Shown here: positions 42,005-50,759 of the stretch, piece by piece
How positions within the stretch are numbered: position 1 is the stretch's first letter
Layout of the letters: every line of letters begins with the position of its first letter
Assembly: GCA_031291615.1 (NCBI GenBank)
Contig: JARLIS010000004.1
Coordinates: 173,451 to 237,450, forward strand
DNA from: Parvibaculum sp.
Lineage (GTDB): Bacteria > Pseudomonadota > Alphaproteobacteria > Parvibaculales > Parvibaculaceae
DNA length: 64,000 nt
Direction: 5' to 3'
Translations under genes and position numbers: made by a program
Notes under the pieces: generated by a model
What the model was told of the DNA's origin: nothing
Seen by the model: only the letters and a program-made list of their open reading frames with translations
The model's database searches: none

Positions 42005-42898
42005 TTAAAGGCCAAAACGGCTCCAAAGGGAACGGGCTTCGATGGCGCCGATCAATCCTTGCGCCAGGCCGTCGGCAAGGCTCGCCGGTTCCGGCAGGCT
42101 ATTCGAGCCGCCGGTGAGGCCAATACCCCTTCGCCAGAAGGGTTTTCTGGAACCCACCACCTTGAGGCGGACCTCCTTGCCGAACTTCCGGCGCATGACG
42201 GTTCTGAGGTCGCCGATGCCGTCGATCAGGCCGCGCGCCTTCGCGCCTTCGGCCGCCCAGAAGGCGCCGGTGAATATTTCACCCGAAGCGTCTGCGAGGC
42301 GCGGGCCCCGCGAGCGGCGGACGAGCGACTTGAAGTTTTCGTGGACCTCGCGCTGGAGCGCTTCGAGGCGGGCAACGTCGTCCGGGTTTTCGGGCTTGAA
42401 GGGATCGAGCATCGACTTGCTCTCGCCCGCCGTGTGGACACGGCGTTCGACGCCGAGCTTTTCGATCAGTCCGGCAAAACCGAAACCCGCCGAGACGACG
42501 CCGATGGAGCCCACGATCGAGCTTTCATCGGCATAGATTTCGTCCGCCGCGCAGGCAAGCATGTAGCCGCCCGAGGCCGCCACGTCTTCGGCGAAGGCGT
42601 AGACGGGAAGCGACTTCTCCTCGGCCAGCGCGCGCACGCGCTTGTAGATCAGCGAGGACTGAACGGGCGAGCCGCCGGGCGAATTGATGCTGAGCGCCAC
42701 GGCTTTTACGCCCTTCATCTCGAATGCGCCTTCGAGCGATGCGGCAACCGATGCAAGGTCTATCCCGCCGCGCAGGGGCGAGACGGCGCCGATGACGCCG
42801 TTCAGGCGCACCACGGCGACGGTCGCGCGCGGGGTCCAGTCGGGATCGATACGGCGGCGCAGCGGCGCCGGCAGGAGGCGGGCGAAGAATTTTTTCAT
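42005..42898 (-). CDS. S49-family peptidase (SppA-like)
   Basis: A 297-residue SppA/SohB-type serine protease with a single catalytic domain. The nucleophile Ser is in VAASGGYMLACAADEI (about residue 108), with the GSIGVVSAGFGF strand next and the general base Lys in HTAGESKSMLDPF (about residue 160). There is no long N-terminal signal anchor, only a short basic leader, so it is probably membrane-associated rather than spanning. Its targets may be leader peptides or small membrane proteins. The gene lies eight bases after the TrmN6-like gene end and is co-directional with glyQ. Confidence 0.87.
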   Translation of the reverse strand: MKKFFARLLPAPLRRRIDPDWTPRATVAVVRLNGVIGAVSPLRGGIDLASVAASLEGAFEMKGVKAVALSINSPGGSPVQSSLIYKRVRALAEEKSLPVYAFAEDVAASGGYMLACAADEIYADESSIVGSIGVVSAGFGFAGLIEKLGVERRVHTAGESKSMLDPFKPENPDDVARLEALQREVHENFKSLVRRSRGPRLADASGEIFTGAFWAAEGAKARGLIDGIGDLRTVMRRKFGKEVRLKVVGSRKPFWRRGIGLTGGSNSLPEPASLADGLAQGLIGAIEARSLWSRFGL

Positions 42899-42906
42899 GA
42901 AGGTCT

Positions 42907-43716
42907 CTAAAGCGGCTGGTCGAAAATGAGAGCGGCGGCGTTGCGCAATATGTCGTCGGCGCGTTCGGTGAAGCGGCCGTCGCGGCCATGCAGCACGAGG
43001 CCCGGGCGCAGCGTGAGCGGCGCGCGCGAGCCGCGAGTGCCGCGCAGGATCACGCGGCTTGCGGGCTTTCCTTGCGCGGGCCAGAGCGGAAAAATCTCGA
43101 TGCCGCCGACATGGCCCTCAAGCGCCGCGAGAAGGCTCGCCAGCGCGTCGGCGCGGTGGACGAAGCTCACCGTGCCCTTCGGCTTCACCATGGTGCAGGC
43201 AAAGCGCACCCAGTCGCCAAGCTCGGAGCCCAGGGTCACATGGGCCTGCGCCTTGCCCGCATCGGGCGGCAGCGCGGCGCTTGCCGGGTCGTGATATGGC
43301 GGATTGGCGAAGACGTGGTCCCAGCTCTGCGGTTCGAGCCCCTGTGTGACAAGATCACGCACCTGCTGGCCGATATCGCCTTCGGTGAAGATGGCGCGGG
43401 TCTGCAAAGCGTTGCGCCGGGCGTTTTCGCGCGCGATACGGACGAGATCGGGCTGGAGTTCGAGGCCGCAGACGTCGAGCCCGGCGACGCGCGAGGCAAG
43501 GCAGAGGCTCGCCACGCCGACGCCGGAACCGGCTTCGAGCACGCGCTCGCCCTTGCGCGCCGGGATCGAGGCTGCGAGCAGCACGGCGTCGAGGCCCGCG
43601 CGATAGCCCTTGGCCGGCTGAAGCATCTGGAGACGGGAGCCCAGAAATCCGTCATCGGTCCAGCCCGCTTCCGCGCCCTGCGGCACAGCTTCTATTGCGT
43701 CGATTGCTTCATTCAT
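42907..43716 (-). CDS. TrmN6-like tRNA(Val) (adenine37-N6)-methyltransferase (YfiC type)
   Basis: A 269-residue class I SAM methyltransferase. The SAM-binding strand is VLEAGSGVGVASLCLASRV (about 59-77) and the amino-methylation motif is FANPPYHDP (about residue 136), which marks N6-adenine or related amino methylation. The leading segment DDGFLGSRLQMLQPAKGYRAGLDAVLLAA is typical of the YfiC/TrmN6 family that methylates A37 of a valine tRNA. It overlaps the DUF2007 gene by eight bases upstream and is followed by the S49 gene after eight bases: a three-gene run. Confidence 0.84.
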   Translation of the reverse strand: MNEAIDAIEAVPQGAEAGWTDDGFLGSRLQMLQPAKGYRAGLDAVLLAASIPARKGERVLEAGSGVGVASLCLASRVAGLDVCGLELQPDLVRIARENARRNALQTRAIFTEGDIGQQVRDLVTQGLEPQSWDHVFANPPYHDPASAALPPDAGKAQAHVTLGSELGDWVRFACTMVKPKGTVSFVHRADALASLLAALEGHVGGIEIFPLWPAQGKPASRVILRGTRGSRAPLTLRPGLVLHGRDGRFTERADDILRNAAALIFDQPL

Positions 43717-43927
43717 GTCCCTGACCTCGCCGCACGTCTTCGAGAATGCGCTCCGCCCGCGTGTGATCGTCCTCGCCGACCATGATACGGCGCGGAAGAA
43801 CGCCGAGCGATCCTTCGAGAATGCTCATATGCGCATCGAGGACGAGCGGCTCAATACCTTCGTCGCGCAATCGGTGCTCCAGATAGGAGATCAGCACTAT
43901 ATCGTTCGTCCGGATCAGCTCTTTCAT
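43709..43927 (-). CDS. DUF2007 small protein
   Basis: A 72-residue cytosolic protein of the DUF2007 type, beginning MKELIRTNDIVLISYLEHRLRDEGIEPLVLD and ending HTRAERILEDVRRG. Its fold resembles the PII/ACT-like signal-transducer domain found in this family; the role is unknown. The start at 43927 is placed at the first residue of the conserved domain, rejecting an upstream frame extension without a ribosome site. Overlaps the TrmN6-like gene by eight bases, so the two are translationally coupled. Divergent from ispB. Confidence 0.78.
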   Translation of the reverse strand: MKELIRTNDIVLISYLEHRLRDEGIEPLVLDAHMSILEGSLGVLPRRIMVGEDDHTRAERILEDVRRGQGHE

Positions 43928-44085
43928 GTCTCTTCCAGCGGCCTGACAGCCCAATTCGAGAGATTTATCGTCAATCACATCGGCGCGACCGCGGCCCGGA
44001 TGCACTTGCCGCGCTTTCCCGACACACCTATGCTCGCCCCAGGAAAGCCTATCACATATCAGCGCCGTATTTTCAGGAGCCGGAA

Positions 44086-45105
44086 TTGGGCGTAGTCGTC
44101 CCTCTCGACGAAGAACGGGCCCGCAGCCAGAATGCGATTGCCCAGCTACAGGCGCTGGTCGCCAAGGACATGGAAGACGTCAACGAGTTCATCCGTGAAC
44201 GGATGAGCTCGGAGGTGCCCATGATCCCCGAACTGGCGAGCCATCTCATCAATTCGGGCGGCAAGCGGCTCCGGCCGATGCTCACCATCGCGGCCTCGCA
44301 TATCTGCGGCTACAAGGGCCAGGATCACATCAAGCTCGCAGCGAGCGTCGAGTTCCTTCACACGGCGACGCTGCTGCATGACGACGTGGTGGACGAGAGC
44401 AATCTCCGGCGCGGACAGAAGACGGCGCGCATGCTGTGGGGCAATCAGGCGAGCGTTCTCGTGGGCGACTTCCTGCTCGGACGCGCCTTCCGCCTGATGG
44501 TCGAAACGAAAAGCCTGCGCGCGCTCGAAATCATCGCCAATGCGGCCTCCGTCATCGCCGAGGGCGAGGTGATGCAGCTTGCGGCGGCGAAGGACACCGG
44601 CACGACGGAAGATGCCTATATGCGCGTCATCCAGGCGAAGACGGCGGCTCTCTTCGCGGCGGCGGCCGAGGTTGGCGCGGTCATCGCGCAGCGCGGCGGC
44701 AGCGAAGCGGCGGCGCTCGAATCCTACGGCCGCAATCTCGGCATCGCCTTTCAGCTCGTCGACGACGCGCTCGATTACGGCGGTCGCGCGGCGTCGCTCG
44801 GCAAGAATGTCGGCGACGATTTCCGCGAGGGCAAGATCACGCTCCCCGTCGTTCTCGCCTTCCGGCGCGGCGATGCGCAGGAGCGCGGCTTCTGGCAGCG
44901 GACGTTGCAGGAGGGCGACCAGAAGGACGGCGACCTCGAACATGCGACGCATCTGATGACCAAGCATGGCGCGATCGAGGACACGATCACCCGGGCGCGG
45001 CATTACGGCGCCATCGCCAAGGACGCGCTGGCGATCTTCCCGGACAGCCCCTACAGGCAGGCGCTGATCGACGTCGTCGATTTCTGCATCAGCCGGACTT
45101 ACTGA
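44086..45105 (+). CDS. ispB: All-trans-polyprenyl diphosphate synthase (octaprenyl type)
   Basis: A 339-residue trans-prenyltransferase making the ubiquinone side chain precursor. The first aspartate-rich motif is LLHDDVVDE (about residues 99-107) and the second is QLVDDALDYGG (about 224-234); GGKRLRPML supplies the diphosphate-binding region. A TTG start at 44086 with an AGGAG site is used. It converges with ispE, sharing seven bases of coding sequence with it at the 3' ends, so the two isoprenoid genes lie tail to tail. Confidence 0.93.
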   Translation: MGVVVPLDEERARSQNAIAQLQALVAKDMEDVNEFIRERMSSEVPMIPELASHLINSGGKRLRPMLTIAASHICGYKGQDHIKLAASVEFLHTATLLHDDVVDESNLRRGQKTARMLWGNQASVLVGDFLLGRAFRLMVETKSLRALEIIANAASVIAEGEVMQLAAAKDTGTTEDAYMRVIQAKTAALFAAAAEVGAVIAQRGGSEAAALESYGRNLGIAFQLVDDALDYGGRAASLGKNVGDDFREGKITLPVVLAFRRGDAQERGFWQRTLQEGDQKDGDLEHATHLMTKHGAIEDTITRARHYGAIAKDALAIFPDSPYRQALIDVVDFCISRTY

Positions 45106-45974
45106 CCGCCCGCCCCGACGGCGCTCGCCGCCACCCACCAGTCGGGATGGGCCTTCCGCAGCGCGGCGGCGGCGGCGCGGGCTTCCACATCATTTGCATA
45201 GATGCCGAAGCATGTGGCGCCCGAGCCCGACATGCGGGCAAGGCGGCAGCCTTGCGTGGCGGCGACGGCGTCGATCGCGTCGCCGATGACGGGGGCGAGT
45301 TTCCGCGCCGGTTTTTCGAGATCGTTGCCGTGACGGCCGAGCCATTCGACCAGCACGTCGAGCGTCGCCAGACGCGGCGGAGACGGTATCGACACCATAT
45401 CGACGAGCGGCGGCGCGGCGAGAGCCCGGAAGACGTCGGCTGTCGAAACGGCGACGCCCGGATTTGCCAGCACCAGCCAGAAATCCGGCAGGCCTTCGAT
45501 GCGGCTGATCAATTCGCCCCGCCCCCACATCAGCGCGGGCCGCGCGTCGAGGCAGACCGGCACGTCGGCGCCGAGCGAAAGCGCAAGCGCGGCGAGTTCA
45601 TTTTCTTCGAGCGTGGCCTCCCATAGCCGCGCGAGAAGCCGGAGCGCGGCGGCGGCGTCCGCCGAGCCGCCGCCGATGCCCGACGCCACCGGCAAATTCT
45701 TTTCAAGCACGAGATGGGCGGCGGGCACGCCGGGGAGGTTCCGGCCGAGCGCGCGAGCGGCGCGGAGCACCAGATTGTCGTCCTCTCCGGAAAGCGCGGC
45801 GGCGAAGGGTCCGCGGACTTCGAGCGCGAGTGTCGATGCGGCTGTCGCCGTCAGCACGTCTCCTGCTTCGGCAAAGACCACGAGGCTCTCAAGCGCGTGA
45901 TAATTGTCGCCGCGGCGGCCGAGCACCTTCAGGGAAAGGTTGATCTTCGCTTGCGCAAGTTCGCGCGGCGGCAT
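45099..45974 (-). CDS. ispE: 4-diphosphocytidyl-2-C-methyl-D-erythritol kinase
   Basis: A 291-residue GHMP-fold kinase of the MEP isoprenoid pathway. The start MPPRELAQAKINLSLKVLGRRGDNYH carries the conserved Lys and Asn; the ATP-binding GHMP loop is PVASGIGGGSADAAAAL (about 93-109), and MSGSGATCFGIY near the C-terminus is the third motif. ATG 45974 is fixed by this start; the longer frame upstream overlaps the TPR gene. It directly follows the TPR lipoprotein gene (six bases) on the same strand and converges on ispB. Confidence 0.93.
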   Translation of the reverse strand: MPPRELAQAKINLSLKVLGRRGDNYHALESLVVFAEAGDVLTATAASTLALEVRGPFAAALSGEDDNLVLRAARALGRNLPGVPAAHLVLEKNLPVASGIGGGSADAAAALRLLARLWEATLEENELAALALSLGADVPVCLDARPALMWGRGELISRIEGLPDFWLVLANPGVAVSTADVFRALAAPPLVDMVSIPSPPRLATLDVLVEWLGRHGNDLEKPARKLAPVIGDAIDAVAATQGCRLARMSGSGATCFGIYANDVEARAAAAALRKAHPDWWVAASAVGAGGQ

Positions 45975-45979
45975 GACGG

Positions 45980-47788
45980 CTATGTGCCGCTCGCCGCGCC
46001 GGAGGCGGGCTCGGCCTGGTGGCTGCGAGGTGCGGCATTGTGCTGGCGAAGGGCTTCGCCCGCGTCCAATCCGCCCTCGAGTTTCGCTTTCAAGGGCGCA
46101 ATGCGGTCGGCGTCCGGCTTCATATCGAGCGCGTGGCTCCACTGGAAGCGCGCCTCGATATGGCGGCCGACCTTCCACAGCGCATCGCCCAGATGCTCGT
46201 TGATGGTTGAATCGCCCGGTTCGAGTTCAACGGCGCGCTCCAGGACTTCGGCCGCCCTGGAATAATTGCCGAGCCGGTATTCCGCCCAGCCGAGGCTGTC
46301 CACGATGAAGCCGTCGGTCGGCCGCTGCTCGACCGCCTTCTCGATCATGGCGAGCGCTTCCTTCAGGTTCTCGCCTCTCTCAATCCAGGAATAGCCGAGA
46401 TAGTTGAGCACCAGGGCGTTGTCGCCGGACAGCGTCTGCGCCAGCTTCAGGTCGCTTTCGGCCTGAGGCCATTGGCCGAGGCGTTCGTTGCAGATGCCGC
46501 GGGCATAATAAAGCGGCCAGTCCGCCGGCTTCGGTACGCCCGACATGGCGATGGCGCGGGTATATTCGACCGCCGCCTCGGCATATTTCTCCTTGCCGCG
46601 ATAGATGTCGCCGAGCGCGGTGATCGGGTCGAGCGCTTTCGGATTGTCGGCTGCCAGTTCGTTCAGCACGACAATCGCCTCGTCGTCCCTGTCGAGACGG
46701 TCGAGATCGAGCGCGATCTGGATGCGCGCATTGCCGTAAAGGGGCGAGCCCTTGCTCACCGCGCCATAGGCGGCAACCGCATCCGCCCAGCGCTTCTTCT
46801 GTTCGTAGGAGTCGGCGAGCAGGGTGCGGGCGACGTCGAAGTCCGGCCGCAGCCAGATCGCAAGCTGGAGATAGAGTTCGGCGAGATCATTGCCCTGATC
46901 CTGCGCCAGCGCGCTGCCGAGGCCGTAAAGCGCTTCCGCGACGCCCTCCGAAGCGTTCGAGACGAGCGGCCTGACCTTCTCGCCCTTGCGTTCCGCCTCG
47001 GTCAGCTCGCGCAGCGCGGCGCGGACCAGCGGGTGCTCGGGCGCAAGCGTCGCATATTGATCGAGCGCGGCGCGGGCTTCATTCGTGCGGCCCTGCCGGT
47101 CGAGGAAGCTCGAATAGGCCTGAACGATGCGGATCGAGGTGCCGTTGCTGGCCTCCATCGCCTTGGCGTAGTTGGCGTCGGCGCCCTTGGCGTTGCCAAG
47201 CAGGTCGAGGATGAGCGCCGTGTGGTAGACGCGGAAGAGATCGAAGGCGGGTTTGCCCTCGAAGGTCTTGAGCTTCGCCATCGCGGCCTGTTCGTCGCCG
47301 TCGCCGGCCGCCGCCCAGGCTTCGGTCAGCGATCCCACAAGGGCGACGAAGATGCCGGATTCGGCGCTGCCGATTTCCTTCCGCGCATCGCCATAGTTGC
47401 CGCGCCTGATGTCGTTGAGCGACAGCACGAGGCGCGCCATGCGGTGGTCGGGGGAAATCTTGACGAGGGACTTGGCGAGATCGACGGCGCGGTCCATCTG
47501 GCCGGCGTTCAGCGCGACCATGAAGGCGCGCTCGGTGACGACGGCATTGCCCGGATCGGCGGCGAGCGTCTTGTCGAAATATTTGGCGGCCGCGTCCGGC
47601 TGATGGATGGAGCCCGCATAGCGCGCCGCGAGATAGGCGCCATAGGGGGCTTCGGGCTTGCCTCCGTCGAACACGCCGACGCCCGCGCAACCCTGAAGCG
47701 CCAGCATCGTTAAAAAAGCGGCCGCGATCGCGAACGGGCGGCGCGAGCCTGCTTCGCGCTTCTCTGCCGTCCTGTCCTTCGACGCCAT
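45980..47788 (-). CDS. TPR-repeat lipoprotein
   Basis: A 602-residue protein with an N-terminal lipoprotein signal ending in ALQGC (lipobox, about residue 34) and a body of tandem tetratricopeptide helices from about 60 to the C-terminus, for example AAKYFDKTLAADPGNAVVTERAFMVALNAG and ALAMIEKAVEQRPTDGFIVDSLGWAEYRLGNY. It is likely a scaffold at the periplasmic face of the outer or inner membrane, of the kind seen in envelope assembly or polysaccharide export. ATG 47788 lies at the start of the basic leader; ispE follows after six bases, so they are probably co-transcribed. Specific partner unknown. Confidence 0.8.
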   Translation of the reverse strand: MASKDRTAEKREAGSRRPFAIAAAFLTMLALQGCAGVGVFDGGKPEAPYGAYLAARYAGSIHQPDAAAKYFDKTLAADPGNAVVTERAFMVALNAGQMDRAVDLAKSLVKISPDHRMARLVLSLNDIRRGNYGDARKEIGSAESGIFVALVGSLTEAWAAAGDGDEQAAMAKLKTFEGKPAFDLFRVYHTALILDLLGNAKGADANYAKAMEASNGTSIRIVQAYSSFLDRQGRTNEARAALDQYATLAPEHPLVRAALRELTEAERKGEKVRPLVSNASEGVAEALYGLGSALAQDQGNDLAELYLQLAIWLRPDFDVARTLLADSYEQKKRWADAVAAYGAVSKGSPLYGNARIQIALDLDRLDRDDEAIVVLNELAADNPKALDPITALGDIYRGKEKYAEAAVEYTRAIAMSGVPKPADWPLYYARGICNERLGQWPQAESDLKLAQTLSGDNALVLNYLGYSWIERGENLKEALAMIEKAVEQRPTDGFIVDSLGWAEYRLGNYSRAAEVLERAVELEPGDSTINEHLGDALWKVGRHIEARFQWSHALDMKPDADRIAPLKAKLEGGLDAGEALRQHNAAPRSHQAEPASGAASGT

Positions 47789-47960
47789 CCGGTCTTGCCT
47801 CTGAACACGCCAACCTGCGCCAAGCGCGCAAGCCGCCTTGAACCACACATCATGCCCATCGGCACAAGGAGGCCGGCATCCTTCCAGGGACGCCGGCCCT
47901 TGGCGAAGAGCTTAGCTTATTCGCAGGCGCAGCGATATGAGCGGCCGTTCGGTCCGGCGG

Positions 47961-49631
47961 TCACATATTCGGGTAATTGGGTCCGCCGCCGCCTTCAGGC
48001 ACCGTCCAGGTGATGTTCTGGGTCGGGTCCTTGATGTCGCAGGTTTTGCAGTGGACGCAATTCTGCGCGTTGATCTGGAAGCGGGGGTTGGAACCGTCCG
48101 CCTCCCGGATGACTTCATAGACGCCGGCCGGGCAATAGCGCTGCGCGGGCTCGGCGAAGGTCGGCAGGTTGTAGGCGATGGGGATCGCCGGATCCTTGAG
48201 GCGGAGGTGGACCGGCTGGTCCTCCTCGTGATTGGTCGCGGAGATGAAGACCGAGGAGAGCTTGTCGAAGGAGACCCTGCCGTCGGGCTTGGGATAGTCG
48301 ATCGGCTTGTGCTTGGAGGCGTGGTCGAGCGACTCGTAGTCGGCCTTCTTGTGCTTCAGCGTGAAGGGCAGACCGATGCCGAGATTGTTCATCCACATGT
48401 CGACGAAGCTCAGCCCCATGCCGATGAGCGTGCCGAAGCGCGACAGGAAGGGCTTCACGTTGCGGACGCGCTTCAGGTCTTTATAGACAGGACTTCCGAC
48501 ATAGGCTTGCGCGTAGGCGGTGAGTTCATCCGCCTGGCGGCCGGCCTTCACGGCGTCATAGGCCGCTTCCGCGCCCATCATGCCGGTCAGGATGGCGTTG
48601 TGGCTGCCCTTGATGCGCGGCACGTTGACGAAGCCGGCCGCGCAGCCGATCAGCGCGCCGCCCGGGAAGACGAGCTTCGGCACCGACTGGAAACCGCCTT
48701 CCGTGATCGCGCGCGCGCCGTAAGCGATGCGCTTGCCGCCCTCGAAGGTGTCGCGGATCGCGGGATGCATCTTGAAGCGCTGGAACTCGTCGAAGGGCGA
48801 GAGGTAGGGGTTCTTGTAATTGAGGTGGACGACGAAGCCGACGGAAACGAGGTTCTCGCCGAAGTGATAGAGGAAGGAGCCGCCGCCGGTGCTGTCGTTC
48901 AGCGGCCAGCCCAGCGTGTGCTGCACCTTGCCCTTCTTGTGCTTGGCCGGATCGATCTCCCAGACTTCCTTGAGGCCGATGCCGTATTTCTGCGGGTCGC
49001 GGCCTTCGTCGAGCTTGAACTTGCGCGTGAGTTCCTTGGTCAGCGAGCCGCGTGCGCCTTCCGCAAAGAGCGTGTACTTGGCGCGCAGCTCCATGCCGCG
49101 GGTGTAGCTGTCCTTGTGGTGGCCGTCCTTTGCAACGCCCATGTCGCCGGTGGCGACGCCGCGCACGGAGCCGTCCTCGTTATAAAGAACCTCGGCGCCG
49201 GCAAAGCCCGGATAGATTTCGACGCCGAGCTCCTCGGCCTTGGTGGCGAGCCAGCGGCAGAGATTGGCGAGGCTGCCGATGTAGTTGCCGTGATTGTTCA
49301 TCAGCGGCGGATAGAGGAAGGCCGGAATGGAAAGGCTGCCGGCCGGCCCGAGCATGATGAAGTGGTCGGAGGTGACGGGCGTATCGAGCGGCGCGCCCTG
49401 CTCTTTCCAGTCGGGAATGAGTGCGTTGAGGCCGATCGGATCGATGACGGCGCCGGAGAGAATATGCGCGCCGACCTCGGAGCCCTTCTCGATCAGGCAG
49501 ACCGAGACGTCGTGGCCTTCCTCGGCCGCCTTCTGGCGCAGCCGGATCGCCGCCGCGAGACCCGCAGGCCCGCCGCCGACGATCAGCACGTCATATTCCA
49601 TGAACTCGCGTTCGGTCGTGTCTTCGCTCAT
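47961..49631 (-). CDS. Electron transfer flavoprotein-ubiquinone oxidoreductase
   Basis: A 556-residue flavo-iron-sulfur protein that passes electrons from ETF to ubiquinone at the inner membrane. The FAD-binding VLIVGGGPAGLAAAIRLRQ is at about 15-33. The C-terminal [4Fe-4S] domain has CPAGVYEV (about residue 498) and NCVHCKTCDIKDP (about 523-535), so all four cysteines are present. The family-typical YGVGLKEVWE-like segment (here IGLKEVWEID) and EGGFQSVPKLVFPGG are intact. It serves beta-oxidation and amino acid degradation. A stand-alone unit; no etfA/etfB in this window. Confidence 0.95.
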   Translation of the reverse strand: MSEDTTEREFMEYDVLIVGGGPAGLAAAIRLRQKAAEEGHDVSVCLIEKGSEVGAHILSGAVIDPIGLNALIPDWKEQGAPLDTPVTSDHFIMLGPAGSLSIPAFLYPPLMNNHGNYIGSLANLCRWLATKAEELGVEIYPGFAGAEVLYNEDGSVRGVATGDMGVAKDGHHKDSYTRGMELRAKYTLFAEGARGSLTKELTRKFKLDEGRDPQKYGIGLKEVWEIDPAKHKKGKVQHTLGWPLNDSTGGGSFLYHFGENLVSVGFVVHLNYKNPYLSPFDEFQRFKMHPAIRDTFEGGKRIAYGARAITEGGFQSVPKLVFPGGALIGCAAGFVNVPRIKGSHNAILTGMMGAEAAYDAVKAGRQADELTAYAQAYVGSPVYKDLKRVRNVKPFLSRFGTLIGMGLSFVDMWMNNLGIGLPFTLKHKKADYESLDHASKHKPIDYPKPDGRVSFDKLSSVFISATNHEEDQPVHLRLKDPAIPIAYNLPTFAEPAQRYCPAGVYEVIREADGSNPRFQINAQNCVHCKTCDIKDPTQNITWTVPEGGGGPNYPNM

Positions 49632-49729
49632 ATCTCTCTCCTCGCGCGGGCCTCTGCCGGCTCACCGCCGGGGTCGCCGAAGCAATGCTTTCAACCAGTT
49701 GAGGCCACTTTATGGTGCCTCGCCCGGTT

Positions 49730-49758
49730 TTGGTCAACTTTGCGCCGACCCGTGCTAG
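49730..49758 (+). promoter_or_regulatory. Putative promoter of the uracil-DNA glycosylase-like gene
   Basis: TTGGTC (49730-49735), a 17-bp spacer and TGCTAG (49753-49758) lie about 33 bases before the ATG. A partial match to the sigma70 consensus, offered with low confidence. Confidence 0.3.
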
Positions 49759-49791
49759 CTTTGCCCGAAACATCGCAACCGAGCCCTGTCC

Positions 49792-50694
49792 ATGCCGCCT
49801 TCCGGTTCCTCGCCCGAGTCCCTGACGCCTGAAGAGGCGGCGGCGAGGCTTGCCTTCATGGTCGAGGCCGGCGTGACCGAAGCCATGGCCGAGGAAGCCC
49901 AGAACCGCTATCAGCTCAGCCCGGCGCCGCAGGCGCCTGCCGCCGCCGTTGCGGCTCCGCGCCGCGAAGTATTGTCCGAGGCGCCGCGCGAAGGGCGGCG
50001 CGCGCCGATCGCGCGCATGGAAGAGCCCGCACCGCAACCCATGCGCATGCAGACGCCGTCGACCATTCCGCTGGAAGAGAAGCAGGCGGCGCTTTCGGCG
50101 CGCTCCATCGCCGCCGATTGCCGGACGCTCGACGAGCTGCGCGAGGCGATGGCGAATTTCGAAGGGTGTTCGCTCCGCTACACGGCGAAGAATCTCGTTT
50201 TCGCCGATGGCAATCCGAATGCGCGCGTCATGCTTGTCGGCGAAGCGCCGGGACGCGACGAGGATCTGCAAGGCAAGCCCTTTGTCGGCCCCTCGGGACA
50301 ATTGCTCGACCGGATGCTCGCCTCCATCGGCCTCGACCGCACATCCGTCTACATCGCCAACACGCTGCCATGGCGGCCGCCGGGCAATCGCACGCCGACG
50401 CCGGCCGAGCAGGCGATCTGCATGCCCTTCATCGAAAAGCAGATTGAATTGTCGTCGGCCGAGGTGCTGGTGCTGGTCGGCGGCGTCTCGGCCAAGCAGT
50501 TGCTCGCAACCGATACGGGAATCATGAAGCTGCGCGGGCGCTGGGGAACCTATCGCGCGGGCGGACGCGAACTTCCCGCGCTGCCCATTTTTCACCCGGC
50601 TTATCTGCTCCGCCAGCCCGCGCAGAAGAGACTCGCGTGGCGCGACCTCCTCGCGCTCAAGACGCATCTCGACAAAATGCCGCCTCGGAATTGA
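49792..50694 (+). CDS. Uracil-DNA glycosylase superfamily protein (family 4-like)
   Basis: A 300-residue protein with a disordered N-terminal ~100 residues and a UDG domain from about 105. Motif GEAPGRDED (150-158) and the HPAYLL loop (about 267) are conserved. Family 4 enzymes normally use four cysteines for a [4Fe-4S] cluster; here only Cys126 and Cys210 remain at equivalent positions, while F123 and W194 (in LPWRPPGNR) replace the other two, so the cluster is probably lost. Removal of uracil from DNA is expected by fold, but activity on uracil is not guaranteed. Confidence 0.8.
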   Translation: MPPSGSSPESLTPEEAAARLAFMVEAGVTEAMAEEAQNRYQLSPAPQAPAAAVAAPRREVLSEAPREGRRAPIARMEEPAPQPMRMQTPSTIPLEEKQAALSARSIAADCRTLDELREAMANFEGCSLRYTAKNLVFADGNPNARVMLVGEAPGRDEDLQGKPFVGPSGQLLDRMLASIGLDRTSVYIANTLPWRPPGNRTPTPAEQAICMPFIEKQIELSSAEVLVLVGGVSAKQLLATDTGIMKLRGRWGTYRAGGRELPALPIFHPAYLLRQPAQKRLAWRDLLALKTHLDKMPPRN

Positions 50695-50759
50695 GCAGTC
50701 TTCGCACTTGCACAAGATTCAACCCATGCGTGCTTGGCAGCCCATCGCTCGTAGTTAAG

